NCBI GenBank assembly: GCA_019671135.1
Contig: JAHRHY010000002.1
Location: 1,488,001 to 1,552,000, forward strand
Source of the DNA: Linnemannia hyalina
Lineage: Eukaryota; Mortierellomycota; Mortierellomycetes; Mortierellales; Mortierellaceae
DNA length: 64,000 nt
Direction of reading: 5' to 3'
Each line of letters begins with the position of its first letter. Position 1 is the stretch's first letter. Below are positions 35,315-48,900 of this stretch, in pieces. A model generated the notes under the pieces. It was not told the DNA's origin. It made no database searches and saw only the letters and a list, made by a program, of their open reading frames with translations. Both the position numbers and the translations under genes were made by a program.

Positions 35315-38242
35315 ATGACGAGGACTAGCAAAGGCAGCCCTCGCGCTGAGACAGGTGAACAAGGCAGGAGCGACAAAACTCAACCAGGAACAAGAACTGT
35401 AGGTCAGAAGAGGCTGCGATCCAGCTACTCACTGGACGAAGAACGACTGTCCCCTCTTCTCTACCAGACTCGATCTCGGTCTCGAGTTCTTCAAGACAAA
35501 CCATCTCTGCCTGGAAAGCGGAATATTTTTCGTGCAGACCTGCGGAATGGGAGTTCTCAAGAGATTCGATCTCGACATGTGAGAGGTCTCCATGATAGCG
35601 GGTTTTCTATGGACGACGCAGAGGATGAGGAATTGACGATTCGGAGGCATGGCAGCCAAGGTTCGAGTTCGTCTTCGCGTCCGCAAAAGGTACACACAAG
35701 TCAACCTTGCTTATTTTTGCACGTCTTGTACTGTAGCATCTTTGATCATCAAATGAACAAAGCTAACGATTGATGGTTCTGTTTTTCCATCTCACCTCGA
35801 ATATTCGAAATTTAACAGAAGAAACGATGTGATCGCAGGGCTGAGTGGCTCAATAGTCAATTACCAACCAAGCTATCGCAGATATCATCTCCAACGCGCC
35901 GTAAAGTCAATGCCCCTTCTCGAGTACATGGATACTACCAGCCAGCCAAAGAATCGGATCTATCTAGCGACTCTGAGTCTCTGGAAGAAGGAGACCTTTC
36001 GGAAGAGGACTCTTACTCCTCGATAACTTACAGTTCATGCTCTGAATCGAGCACTTTATCATCCTCCTCCTCTTCCTCCTCCTCAGGCCTCGACGACGAT
36101 GAACAGTCTCGGCGATTTGTGTCAACTTCAAGGTCATCCACTACCAAGTCTGGTCGTCTTGTTCGAGCAGTCAAGTCGAAAACCTCGACTATCGGCGCAG
36201 TCGTCACTACCACTACTGCGAAGCCGCCGACCAAAGCTGCTCCGAGTCAAGCTACAAGACTCAGAGTAATAACCAAAGCTATCAAGACCACCAATACTAC
36301 CAAGACTACCACCGCTTCTGCCACCCTCTATTTGAAAAATGGTGTCTTTGGCAATCCTTGCCGCATCTCTACCATCAAAAAATCAGTCGCTCTAGCAACC
36401 GCTGCCCACCTACCGCATCATTTAGTCGCACCAAAGATCGTTCCACGTCCCACCACCACCGACACCACCCGGTCTCGATCCAGACCACCTCGCCAAGTCC
36501 GCCTCAAGACTGGCCGCTGGACAAAAGCAGAGGACAACGCTCTTTACCAAGGTGTCGTTGAGTACTTAGCCCAGTTCGGGTTAGAGCCTAAACCTCTCGC
36601 TCATTTGCCGCTCCACGAAAACGTCAAAGAAGAAGAAGACAAGGAGGTTAAAGATGGGGGTACAGCTGTGAATGAGCACGGGTGCGGGGGTATAGATGAG
36701 AAGCTGCGCCCGAGTACATTGGAGCGGATCGTGGACGACAGTCGTCGTCGAGTCGAATATGACGCTGCAGTATGGAAGGCATCGGCGGCCGCGTGTCAGT
36801 TGGGTGAGAGGTACCGCTCCAGCACCAACCATATTTTCGCATCTGAGAGTGACTCAGTGAGGGATCGTGAGAATGACACGAGTCTGTTTGATGAGTTGGT
36901 CGACGTCTCTCGGGATAATTTCCTAGCTGATAGTGGCCAGGATGGCTATCTGAATTTGGAGTCACGAGCCGGGCATGGGCACCACACCCCTCTTCTGCTG
37001 CCTTTCCACGTGAGCTCACTCGTGGGGGATGCTGATGCCGACAAGGGTACCAGATCCACTGCCGAATCTGGGTTTCTGAATGGTATGTTACCGTATTTCT
37101 CACATACTATTTTTCTGTTGCCGAAAGAAAATCCAAAATTATCATGTCACTTACCGATCCTCCCCCCATCTCTCTCCTTTTTCTCGCTGGTGCGCCTCAC
37201 TTACTCTCTAGCCCATGGCGACCTTTCCTTAAGAGGGAATATTTTTGTTCGCACGACAACGAGACCACCACCAACCATCAGGCCCCAGGAAACCTGCATC
37301 GACGCATATAACGAAAACACTCAGGTATCCGATGACTACCACAACTACAACAACCTACCCCACCAACACCTTCAACAGCAGCAGCAGCGCACTCAGCTCC
37401 AGCAGCAGTACAGCCAACACGTTCGTCATATCAACCAGGTCTACTCAGACCAGAATCACCACAAGCAGCAACAGTACCAGTGGTCACCTCTCCCCCGGTA
37501 TCAGCAACAAAATTACCAACAACAACCGCATGGTCCCGGCGACCAGCAGTACGGAGTCCCAAGCATCTATCCACACTGGGAGGAGGCACCCTATGAGACG
37601 CGAGCAGGGGATATCTGGTTAGCGCCGATCAATGAAGTGAACTCGAGGACCCTTGAACTTTCAATGGCAGCAAACCGCGGAGAAACTTCAGGCTCTGGCG
37701 CTGCCTTCACAACTGAGGGAGGTTATGGTCGAGCGAGGTCAAACACCAACCGGTCTGCGACCGCCGCTACTTCCTCAGCAGCGATCGAGACAGCATTGTT
37801 CGGCAAGCTCTTCTCAGATACAACCAACACCAACACATTGTCCACCTCGCCTTCACCAACCATCATCACCTCCACATCCACCCCCACACCACCACCCTGT
37901 TACAAAACCCAAGCCTCCTACGCATCCGCAGTATCCCGCCGCCTAACAACTTGCCCCTGGTCCCACATCGCCACCCTCGCCGTGCCCGGGCGCACAGGCG
38001 TCCAAGCCCAAGCACGATGGTCAGAAGCTCTAGACCCGCGTGTCAAGAAAGGTCCCTGGTCTGAAGATGAAGATGCACTCCTCCTTGAGGGGGTGGAGAG
38101 GAGCGATAAGTGCTGGATTTGGATTGCAGATTCGATTGAGGGGAGGACCCAGAGACAGTGTCGGACGCGGTGGGTCCAGTTGACAATTAATGCCGAGCGG
38201 AAGGCTGCGTTGGTGGCTTTGGAGGGTGTTACGGAGTTTTGA
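35315..38242 (+). CDS. Myb/SANT-domain DNA-binding protein with a split first repeat
   Basis: Three exons: 35315-35689, 35819-37082, 37212-38242; 2670 nt, 889 aa. The N-terminal half is Ser/Arg/acidic low complexity. A Myb repeat begins near residue 356 (GRWTKAEDNALYQGVVEYLA), but its second half (CPWSHIATL, GRTGVQAQARWSEALDP) appears only near 793-822. The intervening ~415 residues hold acidic, Gln-rich and Ser/Thr-rich sequence. A complete second repeat follows (~823-866: KGPWSEDEDALLLEGV, then IEGRTQRQCRTRWVQL). Tandem Myb repeats bind DNA in the nucleus, so a transcription factor or chromatin protein is likely; its targets are unknown. The start is the first ATG of the frame. The second intron (129 nt, no stop in frame) could be retained, which would add 43 residues inside the insertion. 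Confidence 0.85.
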
Positions 38243-38254
38243 GAATGAGGTCCG

Positions 38255-38335
38255 GAAGGAAGGGAAGGGAAGGAAGGAAGGTGGGGAGGGAAAGAGGGAA
38301 GGAAGGTGGGGAGGGAAAGAGGGAAGGAAGGGGGA
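38255..38335. repeat. Purine-only minisatellite, 25-bp unit
   Basis: GGAAGG-rich sequence after the Myb-gene stop codon. Two exact 25-bp units starting GTGGGGAGGGAAAGAGGG lie at 38281 and 38306. Confidence 0.85.
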
Positions 38336-38630
38336 TGGTGTATGGTGTTGCATGTTTTTTGCTCGAGTGACGAAGGATGACTGAGTTCGAAAGTTTCAGC
38401 AACGAGAAGCATAGAACCCACACGACAACGAAGAAAGAAGAAAAATAAATGGATCGACACGTTGAAATACAAAAGAGACCGATTTTTAATTTTCTAGGCA
38501 CACTCACACGGTGCGCGTTCACACAGAAACAAAAAAAACAAGGGTAAACAAAGAGAAGAGGAACAACAAAACAAAAACAAAAAAATCCCATTATCATCTA
38601 AATCCAATAACGCGTTCCAGAGGCCTAAAG

Positions 38631-41600
38631 TCACTTGCCACCATGGCCAGTTGTGGTCTTGAGACTAAACATAGTCTTCATAGTCGCCCACCGATTACTG
38701 CCCCCACCTCCACTGATCTGACTCGAGCTCGGTCCAGCAACAGGATGCGACATTGTGATCCGCGGGAGTGGAAGGGGTGCACTGGTCATGCCAGTCTTGT
38801 ACCCACCGCCGCCTCTCGACACCTTATCTGATCCTCCATAAGAATACGACTGCTGGCGCTGGGGATGCTGATGACTCTGGGGCTGGGGCTGGTACGTGTA
38901 ACTCTGCTGCTTTTGATGCTGCTGCTGGGAATAATGTTGGTACAGCTGCGGCAGCGACGGCAACGGCCTCTGCGTCAATGACTCTGCCGACGTCTGTCCA
39001 GGGGCATTGACAAAGTACCAATCCGAAGTCAATCCCGTTGTCAGGTCCGGGGTAGATTTCGACGCTTTCATCCCATAACTGGCTGCAGATCTCGCCGTAG
39101 TTGAAGTGGTTGTAGTTGTTGGATGGGGTGCTTGGCCCTGTGAGAGCGATGTGGCTGTTGAAGAGGTGGAGGATCCAGTAAGGGAAGGCGATGTTGAGGA
39201 CAGGGGTGGAGAAGGTGGGGACGAGGAGCGCGTAGGGGCGGCAGTAGTAGATCGGGAGTGGATCTGGTCGTCAGAAGTGGATCGGGTATAAACATGTGGA
39301 GTTGCCAGGTACTGCTGCTGCTGCTTCTGTTGCTGCTGCTGATGGTGGTGTTGTTGGTACTTATACGACACTGCTCCACTGGTGGGCGAGGAAGGGGATG
39401 AAGGCGGTGGCGATCGACGCGGATACGGCGAGGTAGGCGATCCTGACGACGACTTCTTATCTTCGCTCTGGACAGGGAACAGCGGTGGCAGAACCGGCGC
39501 TCCCGACGCCAAAGGCCCACAAGAAGGCAACGATGACAGGGCAGGTGCAGGTGTCAGAACATAAGGGGGGACCGATGCTGTAGTAGCAGCAGCACGTGAC
39601 GGTGACCGGGGTGGAGTAATGGGCATAAAGTTGGACGTGTTCGAGGGGCCCCTGGGGGGTGACACCGGTGGCGGAACTGCCAATTTCCGAGGCGCTTGTG
39701 GATGGCCTCGAGAACTGACAACAGGGAACCCTCCTGCATTGAACCCATTGCTCTGGTGGTTGTAGTGATGATGACTGTCGTAGTACTCATTGCCGCCAGC
39801 TGCATTCGTTCCAGACGAAGGAGCAGCGGGCAACGATGCGGGCAAGGGCTGGCTCGTGGCAGCACCTCCTTGTCCAATGACGATAGGTGACGAGAAACTC
39901 TTAGCCAATAGAGGACGGGGTAAGCCTGCGCTCGAGGCTACATTTTCAGTGCTAGGGTTCCTCTGCCCAAGTGCAGGTCGCTCCATCGGCTGAAGCGAGG
40001 ATGTCCTCCTAGCAATACTGGGCGATACTGAGCCTCCCGATCCAGATCCAGGTCCGAGGCCGGGTTGTTGATGACCACCATGTGCACTGCCTCCCCCTGA
40101 CCCGTTGTTACTGCTGCTAGGCGAGACATATCCGTTCGCAAACGACGTGTTGGACTGTGGTGGCGGCGAGGTTGGACTTGCGCTGCTGTTAGTCGAGGTG
40201 GTAGAACCCATACTGCTAGTGTTGATTTTGGTGATGGTGACGGTGGTAGGAGTAGGGTTGCTGCTAGGAATGGCAACAGGCCCACTGGTGGGCGCCTTCC
40301 TGGTGCCCGAGGCTGATGGCATCTGGCCAGTGTGCATTAAAGAGGACCTCCTTCCTGGAACTAAAGTCGACTTGCGTGTTGCTTGCTTGGACGGAGATGT
40401 ACCCGTGTTGGCGGCAGGTTGGCGGTTGTTGCTGTTGTTATTATTAATGTTGTTATAGTTGTTGGCGGTGGTGCTGACCTTGAGAGTATTATGTCCATCG
40501 CCAGCCCTAGGGACAGCTCCTCCCTTGATGGGGACAAGTCCAGCGTCAGCAGACGTCCGTTGCTGCATATCTTGTCGAATGGGTGGCAAGGATTTTGCAG
40601 GACCGGTAGTAGTGGCTCCGCTCGTTGCCGCCCCACGGGTGACCAAAGAGGCATAGCTGTTTCCATGATAGTGTTGCTGCACCGATTTAGCGACCATGAT
40701 CTCTCCAGAAGTCACCATGCCACGTGGTGTAGTTGTCGTGGTAGTCTCGGTAGCCACAAAGGGAAGGCTCTTGTTCCAAGAATCGACACTGCTCAATGAC
40801 GAGGACGACGACGTTGTAGAGTGCTTCGAGAGCGTCGAAAAGGACGATGACGAAATCGTTGACGTTGAAGAAGAGAATGACCTCCGCTTGGGTGCTGACG
40901 ACAACAAAGATCCATTCATGTGCGACGAAGTTCCTGGAGGCGATGGTGTTCCCAGTGATGGCGGTGAAGGTGAGGACGATGGTCCTTTGAATGTAAACAG
41001 CGAGTCCTCCATGGTGGGCAGTTCGACAGACCAGTCAACATCAAAGACCGCAGAGAGATAGTTGTTGAGCGATTGAGGCAGTTCAATCGACTTTGGCCTA
41101 GGGAGAGGTGCGGCCCTTCCACCAGAAATGAGGAGACTGCTGCCGCTCGAGGATGAACTTGTATGTGACCCATTGGAGGACGACGAAGTCGTGGAGGATG
41201 CCGAAGAGGATGACGAGGGAGGAGAGAGGGTATAGGTCGTCCGTGGCAGAGATGTGACTGCTTGAGCGGAGGGTGCTTGGGCGGATGCAGCAGGAAAGTT
41301 AGGCGGAGAATGGGCGCGATTTGTGGGTGCGGGGGGGAAGGAGGGGAGAACGGAGCTGATGGATGGTGACGATGAGCCAGAGTTCTGGGTCGGACGCGTT
41401 GGTAGCCGCGGCGGGGTTGTGGTGGACTTCGACGCGTTCTGGCCAGTGTAGTTCCGGCAAGTAATCAAACGGGAAGAGAAACAGGGCCAATGAGGTTAAT
41501 TTTTTGCGGGAACACTACATATGGTTATGGAGATTAAGAAGGGTAAAAGCCGAGGGAGAAAGAGGACAGAAAAAAAGAAAGAAAGAAGTGCTCACAATTA

Positions 41601-42621
41601 CCTTAATGCTCGGCGTAGACTGGTCAACGCCTGATCCTTGGGCGGCAGTGTCCTTCCTCTTGTTCTTCTTGCTGTCACTGTTGCTGTTACCAACAGAGCC
41701 CCCCTCGTCCACGCTCTTTGTCGAATTTGACTTTGTCGTCGTTGTTGTCGGCGTCATAGTCTTTGCTGTATCAGAGCGGCCATGCTTTTTCATATTCTTG
41801 ACTATCACTTCATCATCATCATCGCTCAATCCTGCAGCATTAAGGGTCTGTTCGATCCACCCGTTCTCCTCCTCCTCCGCCAGCAACGGCTCGGATGAGT
41901 TTGAGATATCGTCCTCAGCGTCTTCATACATTCCAACATCATAACCTGACGAGCTGTCATCGAACCAGTCGAGCATCGGGTTCATCTCATAAATCAATGT
42001 GAGCAAGTTCTTGACCAAGATCCGACGGTGGATGGAGAGGGAGCGGGTCGAGTAGATGTCGCTATTGAGTTTGTGGTTCGAAATGGCGACGACCTGCATA
42101 GGGGTTTTGGACCCAAGGGAGGCATGGTACTGATACTCTGCCGAGGCTGTGAAGGAGGTTGAATAGGGGTAGTGCAGGTACGGATTATTGCTGTTTACTG
42201 CTGTTGATGTTAAAGCTGGTGTGATTGTTGATGTAGTTGTGGCTGCTGTGGTTGTGGCTGCTGTGGAGGAGGAGGTGGAGGTGCTGGGGATTATTGCCGT
42301 GTAAAGGGAATCGGCGACAGTGGGGATGGAACTGTAAAAGGCAGTGTAGCTATCGTCATAATCAAGGGAGGACGTTGTCGAACTTGCTGTTGTTATGTTG
42401 GCGTTGAAGGAGGGAGAGGAAGAAGGGGTGTCGTGAGGGATTGTTGCTGTTGTTGCGGGTGGAGTTGTGAAGGACCCGAGAGCTGGAAGAGAGAGGCGAG
42501 GGGCTGGAGGTGGAGGGGGGAGGTGCTGTGGCTCGTAGAGGGGTGCGGGGTTCCTCTTTGTAGAGAGTGCTTCGTCAAAGTCCTTTCCAGACTTGACCTG
42601 AGGGGACATGGTTCGCTGCAA
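38631..42621 (-). CDS. Large Ser/Thr/Pro-rich hypothetical protein
   Basis: Two exons: 42621-41602 and 41438-38631; 3828 nt, 1275 aa. The intron is 163 nt with donor GTAATT and acceptor GGCCAG. I recognise no catalytic domain. Two parts look conserved because they leave the low-complexity background: an acidic/hydrophobic patch in exon 1 (IHRRILVKNLLTLIYEMNPM then LDWFDDS), and a stretch in exon 2 (RPKSIELPQSLNNYLSAVFD then VDWSVELPTMEDSLFTF). The rest is Ser, Thr, Pro, Gln and Asn homopolymer-like sequence, with a polyQ/His run and a basic C-terminus (NRWATMKTMFSLKTT). There is no signal peptide or membrane segment, so it is probably a disordered cytoplasmic or nuclear scaffold/regulator. 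An alternative start is the Met four codons in (42609). The acceptor choice is less certain than the frame. Confidence 0.7.
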
Positions 42622-43412
42622 GGGTTGGTCAGGGGTGTTGACGAGAAGAAGAGTGGCCGTGTTTACTGGAGTGCTTAAGTGAGAAAGTTGTTTTCTTTTG
42701 TTGTGGAGTCGAATGTGATGTACAATGGGAAAAGGGAATCAACAAAAGAGAGAGTGCAAGAGGAGAGGGATGGAGTGGTGGTTGAGGTTCAACGGGTGGT
42801 GGGATAAGAGGGAAGGAGAGGAGTGAAAAGTGAGGGTATAGGGGTGGGGGGAGGGATAGAAGGAGACAAAAGAGGATACATTCACATTTACATAGACATA
42901 AACAGACATACATGCTGGCATGCCCTCGCTCGTCCTACTTTTTCTTCCTCCACCCACACTGCTCCCCTCTCTTTCTTTGCACACCGAGTACAGTAAAGTG
43001 AAGAAAGGAGAAAGAGCATGAGCATGAATGGGTGAGTGGAGTGAGTGCGCAGGGACCCCTTCGGACACAATATTTTTCGTCTGAGCTGGTTGGTTCTCTG
43101 CTCTGAAGGTAGGAAAGTCAAGTGCTTGGTAGGGTATTTATTATCGCAGCTCCAGTCATTACATAAAACAAAGTACCGGTGCTCATTCTCTCTCTCTGTG
43201 TGTTTGTTTGAATGTTTGTTGACATCAACGTACCCCTTATTCATCCCCTATGTTTTGCTTGTACATGTCTCTGTCAGAAGGACGACAAGCCAAGTCAAAG
43301 CAAGGGGAAGCTCATTATGGAAGATGCCTTGCAAGTTGCATGCCCATGGACAAGACAACCAGAAACAACAACAAAACACTGTTGTCCTTGTTTGATGGTG
43401 TGTGGTGGAGTG

Positions 43413-43413
<1 letters not shown>

Positions 43414-43458
<45 letters not shown>
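43414..43458. repeat. (GTT)15 microsatellite
   Basis: Fifteen uninterrupted GTT triplets in intergenic sequence. Confidence 0.97.
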
Positions 43459-45775
43459 GGTGAATTCAAGTGCAAGTGCAAGAAGAAAGGGTTGAGAGCC
43501 CTTCATTGTTTACAAGCCGCATCTTCCTTCATCAGTCGTCTGTCCGTTGAAAGCCAATTAGACATTTGGCCCACTGAGGTTCTGAGTGTTCCTTGATGAA
43601 TTTGTTTGCATGCCAGCTATTCCACTATATCCCCCTAGCCTACGATCGAGCGAGAAGACAGAGGGGACAGTGGTTGCACAAAAAGACAACAAAATAAATA
43701 AACGAGAGCACTTTTCCTCTTTCTTTTATTCTTTGTGTGTCGGATGGATGGTTGTTGTGTGTTCATGTCCGTGTTTTGTCTCCCCTCTTTATTGCATCCG
43801 TTCATTGATACACAAACATGTTCATACAGCGGTGAGTACATGACTCGATTCGATTCCCTCGTGCTTGTCGTTTTATTATCCCCCCACCTCACACCTCGCG
43901 ACACAAAGTTCATTGCCCTCTTTCACACCCACACAAAGATACACATACACACGCACCTTACACATACACATTCAGGCTCATATGAATCTCCTTGCAAATA
44001 CTCATTCAAAGTCTTTTCTTAGTGAAAAGGCTTGCTGAGCCGGAGAATAATAATCTCAAGAGGCACGAAAGTTACTTTGCTTTTTAGCTGGCCATTTATT
44101 ACGAGACACTTCGCGTGTCTCTCTTCAACTACTCTACCCCTGCTTACTCTCAAGGCACAATCAGCTTATCCAAGTTATCTTAGCAAAATCACGTACACTC
44201 GTGCTCGCAACACGTAGAAAAATATTTAATCATGTGACATGTATCCTTACATCATGCAAATGCTGCAGTCTTCCTATCCTTCAAGGTATCTCTCCTCCTC
44301 GTCACTCAACTCTTTTCGCTCTTCATCCCTTCTACGCCAATCTATCATGATTAATGGCACCTTTATGCTTTACATCACCGTACCGCATCGGGCAGGAGAA
44401 CCTGGATCGGATCCACAACGTGGTCTGGACCTATGTATCCAACCATTGTTACGGCATTCAATTAGCCAAAGGGCTACCGATCATAACTACGGATACTAGA
44501 AAGTGTAGAAAATACCAACGAGCAAATAAAAGAAGGGCGACGCTCGAACAGCGCAACTGTCCACACAGGTCATGAGGTCAAAGCCGAAAAGAGAGGACAG
44601 GGGCAGCGCATTGAAAAACACCCAGGGGCGAGGACCACTCGTGGAAAAAATAAGAAAAAAGGCTGGGGTAAAAGCAATGATATGATAAAAATATAAATCA
44701 TTGATCGAGATAGCTGGTATCTATGCGGTCGACTCCCACTTGACAGGTTGATGGTCTGGCAAGGGAAAATATCAATGGCTGGAGAAGAAAGTGTACGTGT
44801 GTGTGAGGTAGGGAGGCTGGTCGAATTGTCTCCGCCAATTATTCATTAACGACAACGGAGCAGAGGAGATAATGATATTATAGTATCATCGCATTTGGTT
44901 TGATCTAGGGAAGGAAGAGGAGAGATAGCAAGAATGAAGGGAGATACGCGGACGCACACGCCAATACCATTACCAATACGCCACACACGCGACTAGGAGA
45001 GGGAGCATTTTGGGCGTGGAAAAAAAAAGATAACGAAAGGAGAAAAGGAGGGAAGCTGAGCCCTTTGTTGTTTAGCTTGCTTGCTTTGTCCACTTGAGAG
45101 AAAGAAGGTAGCCGAAGAAGATCAGAGAAAAAGGCCAATGGGGCCATTTTGATCACGAAGCGCAAAAAGTAAAAGAAGGAGCAAAAGAGAAGGTACTGGC
45201 TTTTTTGTTAGTAGTTCAGACAACGAGATAAAAAATGTTGGGGCTGGGCCAGGGCCATGTCTTGTGTTGAGAGCAGGTTGGGAGGAAGACAATTTTTTTT
45301 TTTTATGATCTCCAAGTTAAGGGTGTTGGTTGAGAGACATGTTTGATTTGATTGCTTTGCCCAGGCGAGTGTTCTTGTGGAGCATACCTCCAGTCCTCGG
45401 GCAGGAAAAGTCCTTTTTATTTTTGTGGGACAAGGCTGAGATTAGAAGCCAGTCAATTCAATTCAAAAAAGTGCAGGGGTGTGTATGTGTGACCCTGAGT
45501 CCCTGACCCATCAAAAATTGATTGCCAGAGAAAAGAACGGTCGTCTCTCTTCCCCCGCCGTGTTATTGTTCTGCCTTCTTCGGAGGTATCTGAATGGATG
45601 TGCAATTGAACTCCTCCTTCTTCACTCTTCACTCCTTCGTTCTTCCTCACGTTTCTTTTTCTTCACACTTGCTCTCTTTTCCCTTCACCTTCTCTCTTTT
45701 CCCTTCACCTTCTCAGTCGCACTTTCTAACTGTTTACCTCTTCAGCTGAGACCTCTTTCGCTTGTCTCCCTTTCT

Positions 45776-45812
45776 CCTTCCTTCCTTCCTTCCTTCCTTC
45801 CTTCCTTCCTTC
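45776..45812. repeat. (CCTT)9 microsatellite in the kinase gene leader
   Basis: About nine CCTT tetranucleotides within the pyrimidine-rich leader, roughly 170 nt upstream of the kinase ATG. Confidence 0.9.
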
Positions 45813-45983
45813 TTGCCTTTCCTTTCTTACATCCTTCTCACCTTGGCAATCTTCGTTTCACCCATCAACTCAAAGTCCACTTCCCTCCATTACTCATTAG
45901 TGCACCAACCCAACACCCCAACCATCCAACCCTGAATCACTTAAATACATCACCCCCTCCCGCATCTCTGATCAGCCTTTGGA

Positions 45984-48900
45984 ATGAGTACCCAACGGTT
46001 CTTCTCCCCTCCCTCCTCCGTCTCCTCCTCCGCCACCTCTTCCCCGTCCTTCTATCCCAGACCCGTCTTTGCAAGCGATCTAGTCGGCCAACCTAAAAAG
46101 CACTCTGGTCCCACAGAACTATCCTCCTCCTCTACCATTCCTTCTAAAACCACCCCTCCTCCGCTTCCAACAAGAAGCACAACTACCCCTTTTCCTAATA
46201 CCACCACCAGGACGAACCATAGTACCAACAGTAGTAGCAGGATGGATCTGACATCAAAGCTAAGCGACCTGCCTGCTATTCAACTCCCGGACTTTCACCT
46301 CCCGGATTTGCAGCGACTCAAGCAACAGCTCCACAAACACACCCCTTCCTTCTCCCTCAAATCCCTCCAGCATACCTTCAATGTCCCATCCTACACATCC
46401 TTCCACTCCAATAGCTCTTCGAAATCATCGTCGAGACTCTCACTCTCTTCTTGGTCCAGTCGACCCTCCACTTCTGCTTCACCCGTTGGGTCGACACCAC
46501 CACAAACTCCAGGAACTATTGAAAACACTGGTCACTCGAGTGCCAAGACACAGGATGCAGGGATCGGTTCATTGTCTCCAAACCAGCAACTCCAGCAACA
46601 GCAACAAAAGCAAATCACATCCACGGCTGGAGCGAGCACTACAACAGCTCGGCAGCAGCCAATCGCAGCTGATGAGCCAGTGCGGGTCTCATCGCCCATC
46701 TCCATCCCCACCCACCCCTCCAACTATCTTATCAAGAAATCTAGCACCGCAGCCTTATCTGGAACAAGCCTTGTCATCGATAACTCGTCCAGGAGCAACA
46801 CATTTTCCATATCAGCAACGAATGCCGCAGGGGGAACATCAACTAAAACACCTGCGGCCAGCAACAGCGCCACCATTAGTGCAACTGCGGAAGCAGATAT
46901 CCCTCCCTCAACAACCCTTCGGATAACACCTTCGGCATCGGGAACGTCGACACCTGTTACAGCATCAGCATCGACGTCCAAGTCTCCTGTTGGACATCTC
47001 TTCCTACAGATTGTCGAAGCACGCAACTTGACCTTGGTCAACCCAGCAGCAATCTCTCGCCCTTACTGTCTAGTCGAGTATGACCAGAACGAGCTCATGA
47101 CTCCGTCTGCGCTCTTGGAGGTCAACTCTATGGGTCGCCGAGGAGGGAACGACATCTTTGCTAGAGCCATGGCTGCCAGCAGCCCCAAATGGCGCCAAGA
47201 CGCCGAATTGTACGTTACCTCCTTTTGTCTTGATTTGTGTATTTGGTATTTAATGATTCATTCTCGCACATTCCTCTTTGTATTACTCCAAAGCAAACTG
47301 CGCCCGCTTTATGATTTAGCCCTATTTCGCCCTTGGCCTGCATTTCAAATTGCAGGAAACATCACCCCGTATTTCTTTTCTTGTTTGTTGTTTTGTCGAA
47401 CCATTCATTCTTCTTTCATGTCCTGACCCCAAACCTTTCATTTTGCACTTCGTCTTCTCCCTCACTCCTTTGATCCAAAAAAAATAGCGATGTTGTCCGG
47501 CCGAACCAACAAATTGCAATCACAATCTATGATTCGGGAGCAGCAGATGAGGATCAGGATCCTGGAAAGCGGTTCTTGGGCCAGGTCAAGCTGAAGCCAT
47601 CGGAGATTCACAACCGGATGATTGATTCTTGGTTTCGCTTACAGGGACGTGATGGCGAGGACGCGGGCGAACAAGGAGTGACAGGGGAGATTAGAGTGAC
47701 GATCAAGTATCAAGCCATCGAGGTAAGACAACACAGAGACATCTGATACGAAGGGAGTTGGTGGCGTAGCCATCGGTAACACAGACTCCTCCATTGCTCC
47801 GATGTTTTTGTTTTGATGTGAAATGTACATAATTAACAGTCTTATTTTTTTGTTGTTTGAACCTTCTAGTCCCGTCACTTGTCAACATCGGATTTCGACA
47901 TTCTGCGAGTGCTGGGCGTGGGATCGTTCGGGAAGGTGTACCAGGTCAGGAAGAAGGACACAGGACGCATCTACGCAATGAAGGTGCTCGTCAAGAAGCA
48001 GGTCATCGAGCAAAAACAGGTCGAACACACCATTGCAGAGCGCAACGTCCTCGTCCAAGCTCTCCAGTCTCCCTTCATTGTCGGCCTCAAGTTCTCCTTC
48101 CAGACTCTCACCAAACTCTACCTGGTCCAAGATTTCATGAACGGCGGAGAACTCTTCTTCCACATGCAGAACGAAGGCACCTTTTCAGAACCCCGGGCTC
48201 GCTTCTATGTCGCAGAGTTGGTCCTGGCATTGGAGCACCTGCATTCGTGCAATGTTGTCTATCGGGATTTGAAGCCTGAGAATATTCTGCTGTCGAGTCA
48301 GGGGCATATTGTCCTTGTGGATTTCGGACTGTGTAAGCAGAATGTTACGGAGGATGAGCGGACGCACACGTTTTGTGGGACCACCGAGTATCTGGCGCCG
48401 GAGATTGTCAAGGGTACGGGATACGGAAAGGCGGTGGATTGGTGGTCTTTGGGAGTGTTGATGTACGAGATGTTGGTCGGAGCGTCGCCCTTTGCGGATA
48501 GCAGGACTGAGGGTACATATCACAAGATTCTGCACCAGCCCGTCATATTCCCTTCGCGACTTGAACTTAATTCAACAGGACACGGGCGTAAGAGCCGCCG
48601 AGCTCACATTACATCACCGGATCCCGCAACTATACAGGGCACTGGCGGAAGTAGCACGGGAATCAGCACCAACGCTCAGGATCTTATCCAGAGGTTCTTG
48701 GACAAGAACCCCAAGACCCGCCTCGGTTCTGGACCCAGTGGTACCGAGGCGGTGGCGCAGATCAAGGCGCACCCGTTCTTCAAAGGGATCGATTTTGACC
48801 GCCTCAAGACCCGCGATGTCACCCCACCCTTCCAGCCCCACGTTGGAGTCATGGGCGATCTGGATGTCTCGAACTTTGACGCCCATTTCACGGACCAGAC

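Larger units (their letters stand above)
42622..45983. other. 3.3-kb spacer between two divergent genes
   Basis: Contains the upstream regions of the Ser-rich protein gene (minus) and of the Sch9-type kinase (plus, CT-rich leader about 45600-45980). Repeats are (GTT)15 and (CCTT)9. A short protein-like frame at 44390-44515 (QENLDRIHNVVWTYVSNHCY then GIQLAKGLPIITTDTRK) stands out from its surroundings and may be a gene relic, but I do not recognise it. Confidence 0.45.
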
